From positions 276,535,524-276,599,523 of the forward strand of contig NC_080540.1 of the NCBI RefSeq assembly GCF_028640845.1: 64,000 bases of DNA, in the 5' to 3' direction. Of the stretch, positions 33,957 to 45,271 are shown one piece after another. Each line of letters begins with the position of its first letter. The first letter of the stretch is position 1. The notes under the pieces were generated by a model. That model had not been told where the DNA came from and searched no databases. It saw only the letters and a list, made by a program, of their open reading frames with translations. Position numbers and translations under genes: made by a program. The DNA is from Ahaetulla prasina (Eukaryota > Chordata > Lepidosauria > Squamata > Colubridae).

Positions 33957-34728
33957 CCATATTTTTTGGTGTATATGATGCACTCCCCCCCCCAAAAGTG
34001 GGTGGAAATGTCTGTGCATCTTATAGAGCGAATGTTGCTGAAGCTCCGCCTACTCGCCGGCCCCCACCCTTCGGCGTCTGTCTCCCAGCAATTTGCCTCC
34101 TTGAAGCAAACAGCAAACAGCCTGATAAGTTTCAGAACAGCCCGATTTAGCACATGCAGCTGATTGGCAGTTGGATCGGCCTCCTGGAATACCACTGATC
34201 AGCTGTTCCAGGCTGCAAGGATCACCACCACCCACTGACGCCATCGTGCATCCCTTTTTCAGCTTTCACATGTCCCATTTTTGGCCCGTTCCCGGCATCG
34301 GGAATAGGCGGAGATCTCCGCCGCCTGGAACAGGCCGAAAACAGGACATGCGTAGGCTGAAAATGGGGCACGCAGAGGCCAAAAATGGGATGCACAGAGA
34401 CCAAAAATGGGATGCACGGACGCCAAAAATAGGATGCACAGAGACAGCGGCAATAGGTGGCAGTGGCGATGGGCGGCAATGGTGATGGGTGGTGGTGGTC
34501 CCTGCAGCCTGGAATGGCTGATAGGCAGTATTCCGGGAGGCAGATCCAACCACCAATCAGCTGCTCCTGCTAAATCAGGCTGTGCTGAAGCTGACCAGGC
34601 AGTTTGCTGTTTGCTGCAAGGAGGCAAATTGCTGGGAAGCAGAGGCAGATTTTTTTTTCTTGTTTTCCTCCCCAAAAGCTAGGTGCGTTTTACAGTTCGG
34701 AGCATCTTATAGTCTGAAAAATACAGTA
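33957..34728. mobile_element. TA-flanked fold-back element with 22-bp minisatellite
   Basis: The ends are CCATATTTTTTGGTGTATAT and GTCTGAAAAATACAG followed by TA, the termini of the element at 46.92 kb. Inner arms at about 34020-34250 and 34480-34680 are inverted copies of one another (for example CCCAGCAATTTGCCTCCTTG against AAGGAGGCAAATTGCTGGGA). The centre holds five 22-bp units at 34335-34444 (CCAAAAATGGGATGCACAGA type). Overlapping frames on both strands come from this symmetry and are not genes. Confidence 0.82.
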
Positions 34729-35121
34729 AATATGGAAAAATCCATTGATTTTTGGTGATTTGCAATAGATTTCCAGCTGATTACCAATAGTGAGAATACA
34801 ATGATTCTCTTGCCATCGTTGTAAACAGGGTGACAAAGAACGACAATTAACATTGCATATATCATGATCTATTTCGCATCATTTGCAAAACGATGTCATG
34901 ACACCCATGACATTATAGGAGCATCTGTCAAATGAGTTTGTTTCATCAAATAGCCTCTACTGTTTAAATAGGGAGAGTTTAAGGTGCCAGGATTGGATAT
35001 TTTTGTGGCAATGTTCTGTTCAGTTCTGTTGCTTAGAGCATAATTTCCTGGTCAGAATTCCATAATTCTAAATTTTCTAAGTGAGGCTTTTTGCATATAC
35101 CCCAATTAATAGAGGTATATT

Positions 35122-35795
35122 GATAAATGCCAGGCTGGATGAATCACAAACTGGAATTAAGATTGACAGGAAAAATATCAACAACTGCAGACGATACCAC
35201 TTTAATGGTAGAAAGTAAAGAGGAACTAAAGAGTCTCTAGATACGGGTGAAAGAGGAGAGTGCCAAAGTTGGCTTGAAACTCAGTATTAAAAAAAACTAA
35301 GATCATGACATCCAGTCTAATCACTTCCTGACCAATAGAAGGGGAAGAAATGGAAGTAGTGACAGATTTTATTTGGGGGGGGGCATGTTTCAAAAACACT
35401 GCAGATGGTGACTGCCATCATGAAATTAAAAGATACTTTCTCCTTGGGAGGAAAATTTGGCAAAGCTAGGCAGCATATTAAAATACAGAGACATCATTAC
35501 ATACATTACTACTGGCAAATCCATAGCTTTGACCGGATGGATCTTGCTGACAAAAGTCCATACAGTCAAAGCTATGGTTTTCCCAGTAGTAATGTATGGC
35601 TGTGAGAATTAGACCATAAAGAAGTCTGAACACTGAATGATTGATGCTTTTGAACTGTGGTATTGGACAAGACTCTGAAGAGTACCTTGGACTGCAAGGA
35701 AATCAAATCAGTTAATCCTAAAGGAAAACCCTGGTTGGCTTTCTGGAAAGACAGATACTGAAGTTGAAACTCAAGTACTTAAGCCTCCATATTTT
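35122..35795 (+). pseudogene. Bov-B/RTE LINE reverse transcriptase, 5' part of split copy
   Basis: Scattered frames match the Bov-B reverse transcriptase thumb and C-terminal region: ATGCCAGGCTGGATGAATCA, an EELKSL...RVKEESAKVGLKL block, a MEVVTDFI block, a DGDCHHEIKR block near 35420, a VMYGCE-like block near 35600, and KLKLKYLSLH at the break (35764-35795). Multiple frameshifts and stops make it dead. The element resumes at 40323. Bov-B is known to have moved horizontally among squamates and ruminants. Confidence 0.85.
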
Positions 35796-36102
35796 TATTT
35801 ATTTATTTATTTTTATTTATTTAGATTTTTATACCGCCCTTTCTCCCGAAGGACTCAGGGCGGTGTACAGCCAAATTATAAAACAGTACAATATACAATT
35901 AAAACAAAAACTTAAAATAAACATATTCCATAAATGGCCAAAATTTAAAACAATTAAATTTAAAACCCTTAAAATTCATAAATATCGCGGCGTCACATTG
36001 TTGTCATGTGATGCATCACAATTTTTCCCTTCGCTAAAACGGAGGTGGGTGGGGCCAGAGCGTGACACATCCTGCCTGTAGACCACGAGTTTGACACCCC
36101 TG
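35796..36102 (-). mobile_element. L2-type LINE tail and hAT MITE remnant inside Bov-B
   Basis: TTTATTTATTT repeats followed by ATACCGCCCTTTCTCCCGAA and GACTCAGGGCGGTGTACAG are the minus-strand 3' end of the L2-type family seen at 44.9 kb. From about 35985 to 36102 there is a CAGGGGTGTC-family hAT remnant ending GAGTTTGACACCCCTG. Both sit between the two halves of the Bov-B copy. Confidence 0.72.
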
Positions 36103-36136
36103 AAATAAGAAGACTCATTGGATTTTTTTCCTCATT

Positions 36137-36436
36137 AAGATTTCCAACAATTATTACATATCTTCCATCTTCATCCAAAATTACCTGATGTTTTTCAAAA
36201 TACACCCTATCTGATATCAGTGTTGCAACTCCTCTAGCTTTTGAAGTTCCAAATGCTTTTTCATATATTTGCATACCTTTTATATACATTCTATTTGAAT
36301 CTTCAGATTTCTGATGGGTTTCTTGTAAAAATAAAATATCTGGTAAATCTCTTTTAATCTTAAATTCCAATCTTCTTCTTTTAATCTGATTCCCTGTACC
36401 CTTCACATTCCATGACATTATTTTTATGACTCCCAT
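36137..36436 (-). pseudogene. L1 ORF2 N-terminus (endonuclease), inverted segment
   Basis: The frame starts at an ATG (36436) and reads the AP-endonuclease N-terminus: SWNVKGTGNQIKRRRLEF, the LQETH catalytic glutamate motif near 36330, and GRYVIIVGNLNEEK just before the left TSD. Upstream on the same strand (36440-36750) are the inter-ORF spacer and the C-terminal end of ORF1. In the parental L1 this segment lies immediately before the piece that begins at 36756. Confidence 0.9.
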
Positions 36437-36755
36437 TTAAAATATAAATTTTTCAATCCTATCCCCGCATCTTCCTTTCTGTGCCCACAACCCAACATTA
36501 AACTCCCATATAACCAACATTTAACATATAAACAACGATAAGAAAACCAAAAAAAAAAGAAAAAACAAGACAAACAATAAAATACAAACAATCTTCTTCC
36601 CCCACATCCTCATCGGTTTCGCCTCTATAAAGAGAATGGGGGAGAGGGGACGTGCCAATGTCCGGGCCACTTCTTTCGGGCTGTCTATTTAAATTCATCA
36701 CTCAAAAAAAAAAGATAGTGATGGTTCTCTCCCGCATTCGGCTTCGTATTAACAA

Positions 36756-39700
36756 GTGACACTTGTTAATTTATATTTACCGAATGAAAAACAAAGAGAA
36801 TTTCTTGAAAAAATAACAAAAATTTTGGAGAATGAAAGTGTAGGGAAAGTAATTGTGGCTGGGGATTTTAATTTAATCAGAGATAAAATAGACAGTACTA
36901 ACCCCACCCGCTGTGGAGGAGCAAATAAAATGGGGATTTTAAATAAGTGGATGCTTCGAAACGGCGTGGTGGATGTATGGAGAGAGGTCAAAGGAATTGA
37001 AAGAGTATATACTTTTTTCTCTAAGATATATAATACATATTCTAGAATTGATTATATTTTTCTTTCTAAAGATTTGTTGAATAATGTGGATAAGGTAGAT
37101 GTGGGAATTTTTAAAGATTCTGATCATGCAGAAGTTATGGTGGATTTAGATTTTAATTTTGAGAAAAAAAGAAGCTATTGGAGATATGAGGAAAAACTGT
37201 ATAAAAATGAAAAGGATAAAAAATGGATACTTAAAAAATTGGAGGAAAGTTGGAGATTAAATGATAACGGGGAGGTTAAATTTGAAATTGTTTGGGATGC
37301 GATGCAAGCGGTGTTTAGAGGGGAGAGTATTAAATTATCAAGTAGGAAATATAAAAATTATAAAATTAAAATGGAAAGAGATAAAAACCAAATTAAAGAA
37401 TTGGAAAATCAATTTTTGCTTACTAAGGAAAAAAAAATTCTTCAGGAGCTTAATATGTTAAGAAATAAAATGATAGAAGAGGATACAGAGTTAGTAAAAA
37501 GAAATTTGAGATATTTAAATAGGAATTTTTTTGAATTTAGTAATAGAAATTGGCAAAGATGGCGAAAAATAAAAGAGAGAAGAGAGAAATTGGAGCTTTG
37601 ATAGATGACAGAGGCATAAGATGTTATAAAAAATTAGAGAAATGTGAAGTGGTTAGAAATTTTTTCCAGAATCTATATTCAAAGAAACCAGTTAATCGGG
37701 GAAAATTGCAAAGCTATTTAGAAAAATATGTGGTAAAAATTGATCAAACATATAAGGAATTGATGGAAGAAGATATAACACAAGATGAGATTAATGGAAT
37801 TATACAAAAAATAAAATTAGGGAAAGCTCCAGGTAAGGATGGATTACCTGCTGAGTTCTATAAAAAATTTAAAGAATTAATAATACCAAGATTGCAAAAA
37901 TTATTCAATGGAATATTACATGGTGGAGAAGTACCTTCGTCATGGAATAGAACGGTGATATCCCTAATTCCTAAGCCAGATAAAGATTTAGAAAGGATTG
38001 AGTCCTATCGGCCCATTTCTTTAATTAATCAGGATGCAAAGATATTTACTGCTATTATAAGTAATAGATTAAATAGATTTATAGATAGATATATAAGTTA
38101 TAACCAAGTAGGTTTCGTGAAGGGTAGATACATGAGTGATATTGTTAGAAGAGTATTAAATATTATAGATGTAGCTGAATATAACGGTGATAAAATTGGT
38201 ATAGTATCATTGGATATTTTTAAAGCTTTTGATTCTGTACAATGGGAAACTATTAAAGTAATTGTGGAGGCTTTAGGCTTTGGTAATAAGTTTATACATG
38301 TTATTTCAAAATTGTATCAAAAAAGCAGTGCAAGAGTGAAGGTGAATGGAATATTAACTGAAGAGATAAAATTAGAAGCAGGTACGAGACAAGGATGTCC
38401 CTTGTCCCCAACATTATTTTTATTGGCTATGGAAATATTGACAAAAATGATAGAAAAGATGAAGAATTAGAAGGATATAAGGGTATAAGATAAATTTGTA
38501 TGGATGATACTTTAATTATTTTGAAAAATGTAGAGAAAGACCTGAAAAGATATATAAGCATTTGATAGAATTTGAGGAAATGACAGGACTGAAAGTAAAT
38601 TGGTCAAAGTCAGAATTATTGATGGATAGTAATGGTAATGAGTCTGAGAATATGCAAGAGCAATTTGGGATAAGGATTAAAACACATTGAAATATTTGGG
38701 TATAGTGCTTTCACTCAAGGTTAAAGAATTGAAAAAACTTAATTATGATGTGGTGATTAATGAAATTGAGAAGAAGATAGATAAATATAAAATGTTAAAG
38801 TTGTCTTGGTTTGGTAGAATTGCAATGTGTAAGATGATGTTGCTGCCCAAGTTCAACTTTTTATTCGAGATGCTACCGCTAAATTTGACAGAGAAAGATA
38901 TTGAAGGATATCAGAAAAAATTGGATAAATTTTGTAATGGTGGCAAAAGACCTAGATTAGTGAAGAAAATGTGGTATCAAAATCAAAAGGAAGGTGGATT
39001 AGGAATCCCCAAATTATTTAATTATTACTGTGCGTATGGTATCCGGATAGTGGTAAAAATATTTAAAGGTGAAGATAACTATTGGAGAGACTTAGAGTTA
39101 AGGGATATAGAGAAATTTGGATCAAGGTGGTTTTTAGATAAAGCAAACTCAAAATGTGTAATTAGAAGTTATTGGTTAAAGGGATTAAGTAAAATGTGGA
39201 ATAAATTTGTTAAAATTTTAATTCCGGATATAATCTTTTTGGGGGAGACAATTGGAATTTGGCCGATTAAAAATAATATAAAACGTAATGAAGTGATTAA
39301 AGAGGAAAATATAGAAATTATTAGAGATTGGATAAAAGTTATGGAAAATGAAAGGAGGAATAAAGAAATTATTGAAAAATTAGGGTTAAGTTGGTTTGAA
39401 AAAATACAGATAGAAAATGGACAAAAAATTAAGGAAAATTATTCGATAAATAGATGTGAAACTGAATTTGAATATTTAGTATCTCGGATTATGAAAGATG
39501 AAATTGGGCTAAAGGGACTCGTTAGTAGGGTTTATAAGATTATAAATTCTGATGAAAAATTACAAAGAGTGATGAGGACAAATTGGGAAAAAGATCTTAA
39601 TATTGAAATACCAGAGTCAGATTGGAATGTGAATTGGAATAGTAGAATTATGAGAACTTTATCTATAAGGATTAAAGAGCATAATTATAAAGTTGTTTGA

Positions 39701-40207
39701 AATGGTATTTGACTCCAGTAAGATTGTCACAAATGGATAAAAAATTAGTAAAAATGTTGGAGATGTGAGATGGAATTGGGGACTTATGAACATATGTGGT
39801 ATAAATGTGATAAGGTTAAAAAGTTTTGGCAACAATTGGAGAAAATGATATTTGAAATGATGGGGAAAGTAATAATATTGAGAGTGGAAACTATATTATT
39901 GTTGGTAATTAAGGAAATAGAATTAACAAAATATGAAAAAGAATTGATTAGAATTATGATTATAATAGGTAGAATTATAATAGCTAGATATTGGAAACTA
40001 GATGTGATTTTTAGAATAGAAGAGTGGAATTCTGAAATGTGGAAATTGGCTTTAAATGATAAAATGACATGTGATATTAAAATTAGAAGTGGTGTGTATA
40101 AAGAAGATATTTTCTGGAAGACTTGGAAACCATTTGTGGACTATGCGCTTGGAATATTGGACGCTTCGGTACCCGTACCTCGAGAACGTGGATTTTGGCA
40201 ATCATGA
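36756..40207 (+). pseudogene. L1 ORF2: endonuclease, reverse transcriptase, C-terminus
   Basis: Plus-strand ORF2 resumes with TLVNLYLPNEKQREF. It carries endonuclease motifs AGDFNLI (36865), SRIDYIFLS (37045) and SDHAEV (37120). After a frameshift near 37590 the reverse transcriptase reads LGKAPGKDGLPAEFY (37820), SLIPKPDKD (37960), YRPISLINQDAKI (38010), SLDIFKAFDSV (38210) and RQGCPLSP (38390). The catalytic YADD box is altered to WMDD near 38500, in a stretch with stops and frameshifts (38470-38690). The C-terminal part runs 38687-39700 and 39770-40207, including a KFCNGGKRPRL block. Non-functional, but frames are long, so decay is moderate. Confidence 0.9.
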
Positions 40208-40322
40208 GGATATATCCGAAGACCCAAATCTTCCTTTTTATGTATAGCACAAGGGTGTAATAATGTATTTTCTTTTTTTGTTTGTTGGAAAAAAGTAATA
40301 AAAAAATAAAAATAAAAATAAA

Positions 40323-40570
40323 AAATAAGAAGACTCATTGGAAAAGACCCTGATCGTGGGAAAGATTGATGGCAAAACGAGGAGGAGATGGCAAAGGATA
40401 AGATGGTTAGATAGTGTCATCAACATAGCGAACACAGATTTGGACAGGTATGCTATGGTATGTGGGGTTACAAAGAGTCGGGTACAATTTAGCAATGGAA
40501 CAACAACAACAACAACTGGTAGAACTCTGGAACAAAACCAAACAGGTTCTTCCTGTATTTATAAGCAAAG
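40323..40570 (+). pseudogene. Bov-B/RTE LINE 3' end, resumed after insertions
   Basis: The frame from 40338 reads EKTLIVGKIDGKTRRRWQRI, RWLDSVINI and GVTKSRVQF, the characteristic Bov-B C-terminus. It directly continues the piece broken at 35795. An ACAACAACAACAACAAC stretch near 40501 marks the 3' tail region. Confidence 0.88.
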
Positions 40571-42386
40571 CATAATAGGAAAGATATAAAGGGCTATTTT
40601 TGTTTCTTTTTAAGTAATTAAAAAGATATATTGGAATATATGACTAGATACATCCTCTTAATAAAATTCTCCCCATTCTTTCAGGATTTCTATTTTAGTA
40701 CTGCATTAATATGAAAGACTAGTTTTTTGCGCAAATAGTTTAATTATTGTGATGAAGTAAATGTATCTGTCAAACATCTCCCTTCCATTTGAGTCATCCT
40801 AGGTAGACAAACAATTTAAGTGATAAATAGTAGCATTAAATCACTGTGTTTCAAATAGCTTATTTCTGTTCAAATATCTTATTTATGAGGCAGGTGTCTT
40901 AAAAGCACAGAGAAAATAGAATCTTACCCTTTTACACATTGTACTAAGCATGAGCCATAACTGTCTGATTTTGCACAACAGATGAAAACCCTAAACATGA
41001 TTAACAAACCACAATGAATGGCTTCATATATCTTGCTAAGCCACTAACCAAGCTTATCATGGTTTAGCTGAGGGCCTGCTGAACTCTTTGGACTGGGGGT
41101 ACATTAGGAAAGTTGTCACCCTCTCAGCCAAGCTTCACAACTCATCACTTTGCTGTCTCCTCAGAGACAGTAAACAACTAGAAAAGTGGCTTTATCTCAC
41201 CAGTGTTCCCACCATAAGAAGAGTGGACAGAATCAAGAAAATAAGTGTGCCTAGATTTTCTGGGAATTTTTTTTTAATAAGATAAAACACCATAATCCAA
41301 GCTTGTCTCCACAGAAGCTTGTCTTGCCACCAAGGGAAGTAGAAGTGCCATCTGAGAACAGCAAAAAGTACTTAAAGAAATGTATTTTGGACAATCTTAT
41401 AAAAAAGTAGGAATAATATTAGGCCTATGTTTCACACAGCAGAAGAGGCAGAACTTTGGCACTGAGTAAAAAGAAAAGAGGAGGCAAATAAACATAGAAT
41501 CCACCATCTTTGCAATCAATCTTAAAATTCCAAAGATGGAATTCTAAGCATCATTCACTGAATATAATTCCATAATTTTAAGCATCAAAAATTATTCCTA
41601 AAATATTTACATTCCATTTTTTCATACAGACACACTTTCGCCAATCACCTGTCCATTAATCTGCCACCTGCATTTAATCAGCCATTTAAAAAACACTGAG
41701 CTTTATTTTAGGTTAATTATGGATTATAAATTAACAATAATTATACAATAAGAAGCCAAAGCTTCTTAATAACCTCCCCAGTTCAAGGATAAAACTAGCA
41801 TCATCTATGTATAGCAAAATAAAGCAATGGTTTACCAACCAGACTAGATGGCAGACAATATTCAATGTACCAAAAAACCCTCCTAATTAATGATGTAGGT
41901 GGTAGATTACCACAGGACTAACAAGTAACCTTGTTTGATACTTTTCCAGTTACAGATAGCTGGCCTTTCTTGAATGGATGTCACCACAGAAAATATGCAT
42001 CTCTTACTCTACTGTAATGCTGACTTGAGGTCAACAACAGCTTACAAAGAGTGATAATTATCTGGAATTAAATCTGCCACCATTAATTTATAAACCTGTC
42101 TTTAGATGTGATTATAGTGTATCTGTGACAGAAAAAAATGGGCCTGAATCAGGAGCCTTCCCATCCTATCTATATATATATCTGTGGAAATCAAGTCCTT
42201 GCCAGTGGTTTGATAGTTGCTTAATCAATCAACATCATGATAATTGTGGCCATCCTTTAACACCTTCTAAGTGAAATGTAAGGTATTGTGTGAGAACACT
42301 TTAATGTAAAGTAATTTTCTCATTCTTCCAAAACGTAATTCTATGATTAGGGTTCTCTTTTCTTAAAGCCACCCCAAGTTACTAAT
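40571..42386. other. Unassigned 1.8-kb stretch
   Basis: AT-rich sequence without recognised repeats, RNA genes or coding frames. A TATATATATA run near 42170 is the only simple feature. Confidence 0.5.
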
Positions 42387-42990
42387 GTAATCCTTGGTTT
42401 ACAACCATTTGTTTAGTGACCATTCAAAGTTACAATGGCACTGAAATAAATGATTTATGACTGTTTTTCACATTTACGATCCCCATGGTCAGGTGACCAA
42501 AATTTGGATACTTGGCAATTGTTTCATACCATGCTTCTCCGAAAATAAGACCGGGTCTTATATTAATTTTTGCTCCAAAAGACGCATTAGGGCTTATTTT
42601 CTGGTTAAGTCTTATTTGGGGAAAATACGTTACTAAATTTACCTATCTGGCTGACCATCTTAACTGGGCCTTATTTGGGGGATAGGGCTTATATTACGAG
42701 CACCCTGAAAAATCATGCTAGGACTTATTTTCCGGTTGGATCTTATTTTCGGGGAAACAGGGTATTTATGACGATTGTAGTGTCCCGGGGTCATGTGATC
42801 ATCTCTTGCACCTTCTGACAAACAAAGATCAATGGGGAAGCCAGATTCAACTATGTTACTAACGGAACAACTGCACTAATTCAGTTAACAAGTATGCCGG
42901 AAAGGTGACAGGGAAAAAACTCACTTAACTTAACTTGCTTAGCAACAGAAATTTTGGGCTCAATTTTGGTTGTAAATTGAGGACTATCTG
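42387..42990. mobile_element. Tc1/mariner-type MITE split by another TA-type MITE
   Basis: The outer element starts TAATCCTTGGTTTACAACC and ends AATTGAGGACTATCTGTA. It is interrupted between TTGTTTCATA and TATTTATGACGATTG at 42528/42763. Joining these restores the internal order of the family. Confidence 0.85.
42527..42764. mobile_element. Inner TA-type MITE (ATAAGACC...GGTCTTAT family)
   Basis: The insert (42529-42762) begins CCATGCTTCTCCGAAAATAA and ends TTATTTTCGGGGAAACAGGG, with TA duplicated on both sides (42527-42528 and 42763-42764). Its arms share AAAAGACGCATTAGGGCTTA and GGGCTTATATTACGAGCA, typical of a common squamate mariner-like MITE. Confidence 0.9.
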
Positions 42991-44440
42991 TACTGTTGCA
43001 AAATATCAAACTGAAGGAGTCAGAGAATGATGAAGATTATTATCATCATAATTTAAAAGTGCCTTATAAATGGGTAAATTCATTTTAAAAGCCATGCTTT
43101 TTAAGTTTTGGGAGCTTATATATGAAGCAGATTTAAAATGTTATTTATGAACCACAGGGGGTGTTTCTGGAGCAAAATGAAGCTCTTAGAGATGCAATAA
43201 CAAGAGATGTGTTGTTTTCCTTCTCAGACTGAGGATTTAAGAGAGACAAGAAAGTTCACAGCTCAGCATGTATTTACATCTTGACAGCACAACAGCTTTG
43301 CAATTTCAGCAGAAAAGGCCTTTTTTCTTTGACAGCCTAATTTATTTGACTCCTGTAAACAGAAACTGGAATTCCAAACACAACAGTGTGTCCTGTAAAA
43401 TCTAAATGTTATTATCTCCTTTATAGGCATCAATCTTAGGGTTGAAAACACCATGAAAATCAACATGTCTTAAGATGGCACTGGATATTTTTTTCTTGCT
43501 AAGACTCTTAAGGATTGACCAGCTAATCTACATATTGGCCACCCATGTAGAATGGAGACATTGTACTACCTAGATGATATTTATTTTATAATCCTGTCAA
43601 AGACTGTCAAAGACACAAAATGGTTGTGGGGGAGATCAGGGTAAGTCTGAGCACATTTTCTCAGGTCAAATGGGATCAGCCAAGTTCTTCTAGACTGCCA
43701 GATTTATTCTGTTTCAAGTGGAAGATCAGATCTCCACCAGCTTTTCTCAACCTGGAAGTCATATAAATTAGGAAATTCTGGAGGTGCAAACACATAAACT
43801 GGAGGAAGGATGTCTAGTTAGATAAGGTTCACATTTTTATTTAGTAAAAAAAGGAGTCTTATATATTGGATACACGTAATGGCCTTCAATCTGGTTTATG
43901 GAAGGCATCTTGGAAAGTTTCTTCACTAGGAAAGTTTCTCCACCAATCTTGAGTCTGCAAGTATACTGAAATTAAATTTGTTGCCCCCATTGCCAATCCT
44001 ATTGTTCCTTCTGTTTTAAATAGCTGAAGTCAGCTGACTTCTAATCAACTGTTAAGTAATACTGCTTAATTGATTTTAATCACTTTTAGGCTGCTCTTGG
44101 GCAGAGTCCGAATAAGGAGGAATATCAGTAAAGTTCCATGAAGATATGGAGGGCAAAGTGAACAAAGCCCCTAAATTTCATACATTCCCATCTCAATTTC
44201 ATACAGACCTACTTTTACAAGTGATACAAGTAGGAGGGGCACAGAAAGAAATATGACGCAACAGAGATAGAAAACAATAAAGTTCTGGACAGTTGCAAAT
44301 CTAGCCATTCCCCAGTAACACTGGTCAAACCATAGGCAACAAGGTGGACAGTGCTAGTCAGTCAAAATCATATGAAAATGCCAGCATATGTTGTAATACA
44401 GACCTTCCGCATGGATGCCAGCTTTGCCCTTCCCAAATTA
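42991..44440. other. Unassigned 1.4-kb stretch
   Basis: No supported gene or repeat. A 67-codon minus frame at 43263-43466 contains several cysteines but no motif I recognise. Confidence 0.5.
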
Positions 44441-44469
44441 AAAGTAGCATTTCCACTTTGATGGGAAGT

Positions 44470-44947
44470 GCTAAGTAAGTACCCCAATCTTACGGGACCG
44501 CCTGCTGTTACCACATGCCTCCCACCGACCCGTACGCTCCCATAGAGAGGGACTTCTCAGGGTGCCGTCCGCCAAACAATGTCGGCTGGCGGCCCCCAGG
44601 GGAAGGGCCTTCTCTGTGGGGGCTCCCACACTCTGGAACGAGCTTCCCCCGGGTTTACGTCAAATACCTGACCTTCGGACATTCCGTCGCGAACTGAAGA
44701 CACATCTTTTTATTCACGCGGGGCTGGCTTAAATTGGATTTTAAAAGTGAATTTTAGCAATTTTAAATGGGGTTTTAATTGACAGTAATTTTTAATTTCA
44801 GGCTAATTTTAAATAAGTTTTTTAAAGGTATTTTAATGTGTATATTTGTATTGTTGGTTTTATCTTGCCTGTACACCGCCCTGAGTCCTTCGGGAGAAGG
44901 GCGGTATAAAAATCAAATCAAATAAATAAAATAAATAAATAAATAAA
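44470..44947 (+). mobile_element. L2-type LINE 3' end
   Basis: The region encodes a decayed C-terminus (RDFSGCRPPNNVGW, then a PHSGTSFPRVYVKYLTF block) followed by a 3' UTR ending CTGTACACCGCCCTGAGTCC, GGGAGAAGGGCGGTATAAAA and an AAATAAAT tail. The tail matches that of the L2-tailed SINEs at 29.3, 30.4 and 57.9 kb, the likely partner relationship for their mobilisation. Confidence 0.82.
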
Positions 44948-45054
44948 TCTTCATTACACTAGCTAGTGCTCCCCAGATGTAACCACATATCCTTGGCTTC
45001 AGAGGCAAATGCTGCAAAACTGTTACCTTTGGAACAGCAACTAAGTTAATTAAC

Positions 45055-45271
45055 ATCTGAAGCAGGGGTGAAATTCAGCTGCTTCTATCTGGCTTGCGTG
45101 ATCCAGTAGGAACAACTGCGCGAAGCCCCACCCACCCAGGCGGACATCATGATGTCCCGTTTTTGCAACAATTTTCAGCCTCTGTGCATGCGCAGAAGGC
45201 TTTGCTCATCGGCAGCGTGCGCACATTTGCGAACCGGTAGGGAAGGTAAATGAATTTCACCCGATCTGAAG
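45055..45271. mobile_element. hAT MITE, perfect 8-bp TSD
   Basis: The element (45063-45263) starts CAGGGGTGAAATTCAGCTGC, ends AATGAATTTCACCCG, and has identical flanks ATCTGAAG at 45055-45062 and 45264-45271. Confidence 0.93.

Larger units (their letters stand above)
36103..40342 (+). mobile_element. L1 LINE with inverted 5' segment (twin priming)
   Basis: A 4.2-kb L1 copy (36123-40325) is flanked by AAATAAGAAGACTCATTGGA at 36103-36122 and 40323-40342; 17 bp of this is unambiguous and up to 3 A's could belong to the poly(A). The first 0.63 kb (36123 to about 36750) is in minus orientation and carries the end of ORF1, the inter-ORF spacer and the start of ORF2. The rest is in plus orientation and ends in an A-rich tail (40289-40325). 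ORF2 continues across the inversion almost without loss. This is the classic product of twin priming during L1 reverse transcription. Confidence 0.93.

Noticed and set aside
34335..34444. Regularly spaced 22-bp units considered as a CRISPR-like array
   Set aside because: There are no spacers, since units are directly contiguous, and the setting is a vertebrate transposon.
34050..34682. Multiple 85-138 codon frames on both strands
   Set aside because: They follow from the inverted arms and 22-bp minisatellite of a fold-back transposon.
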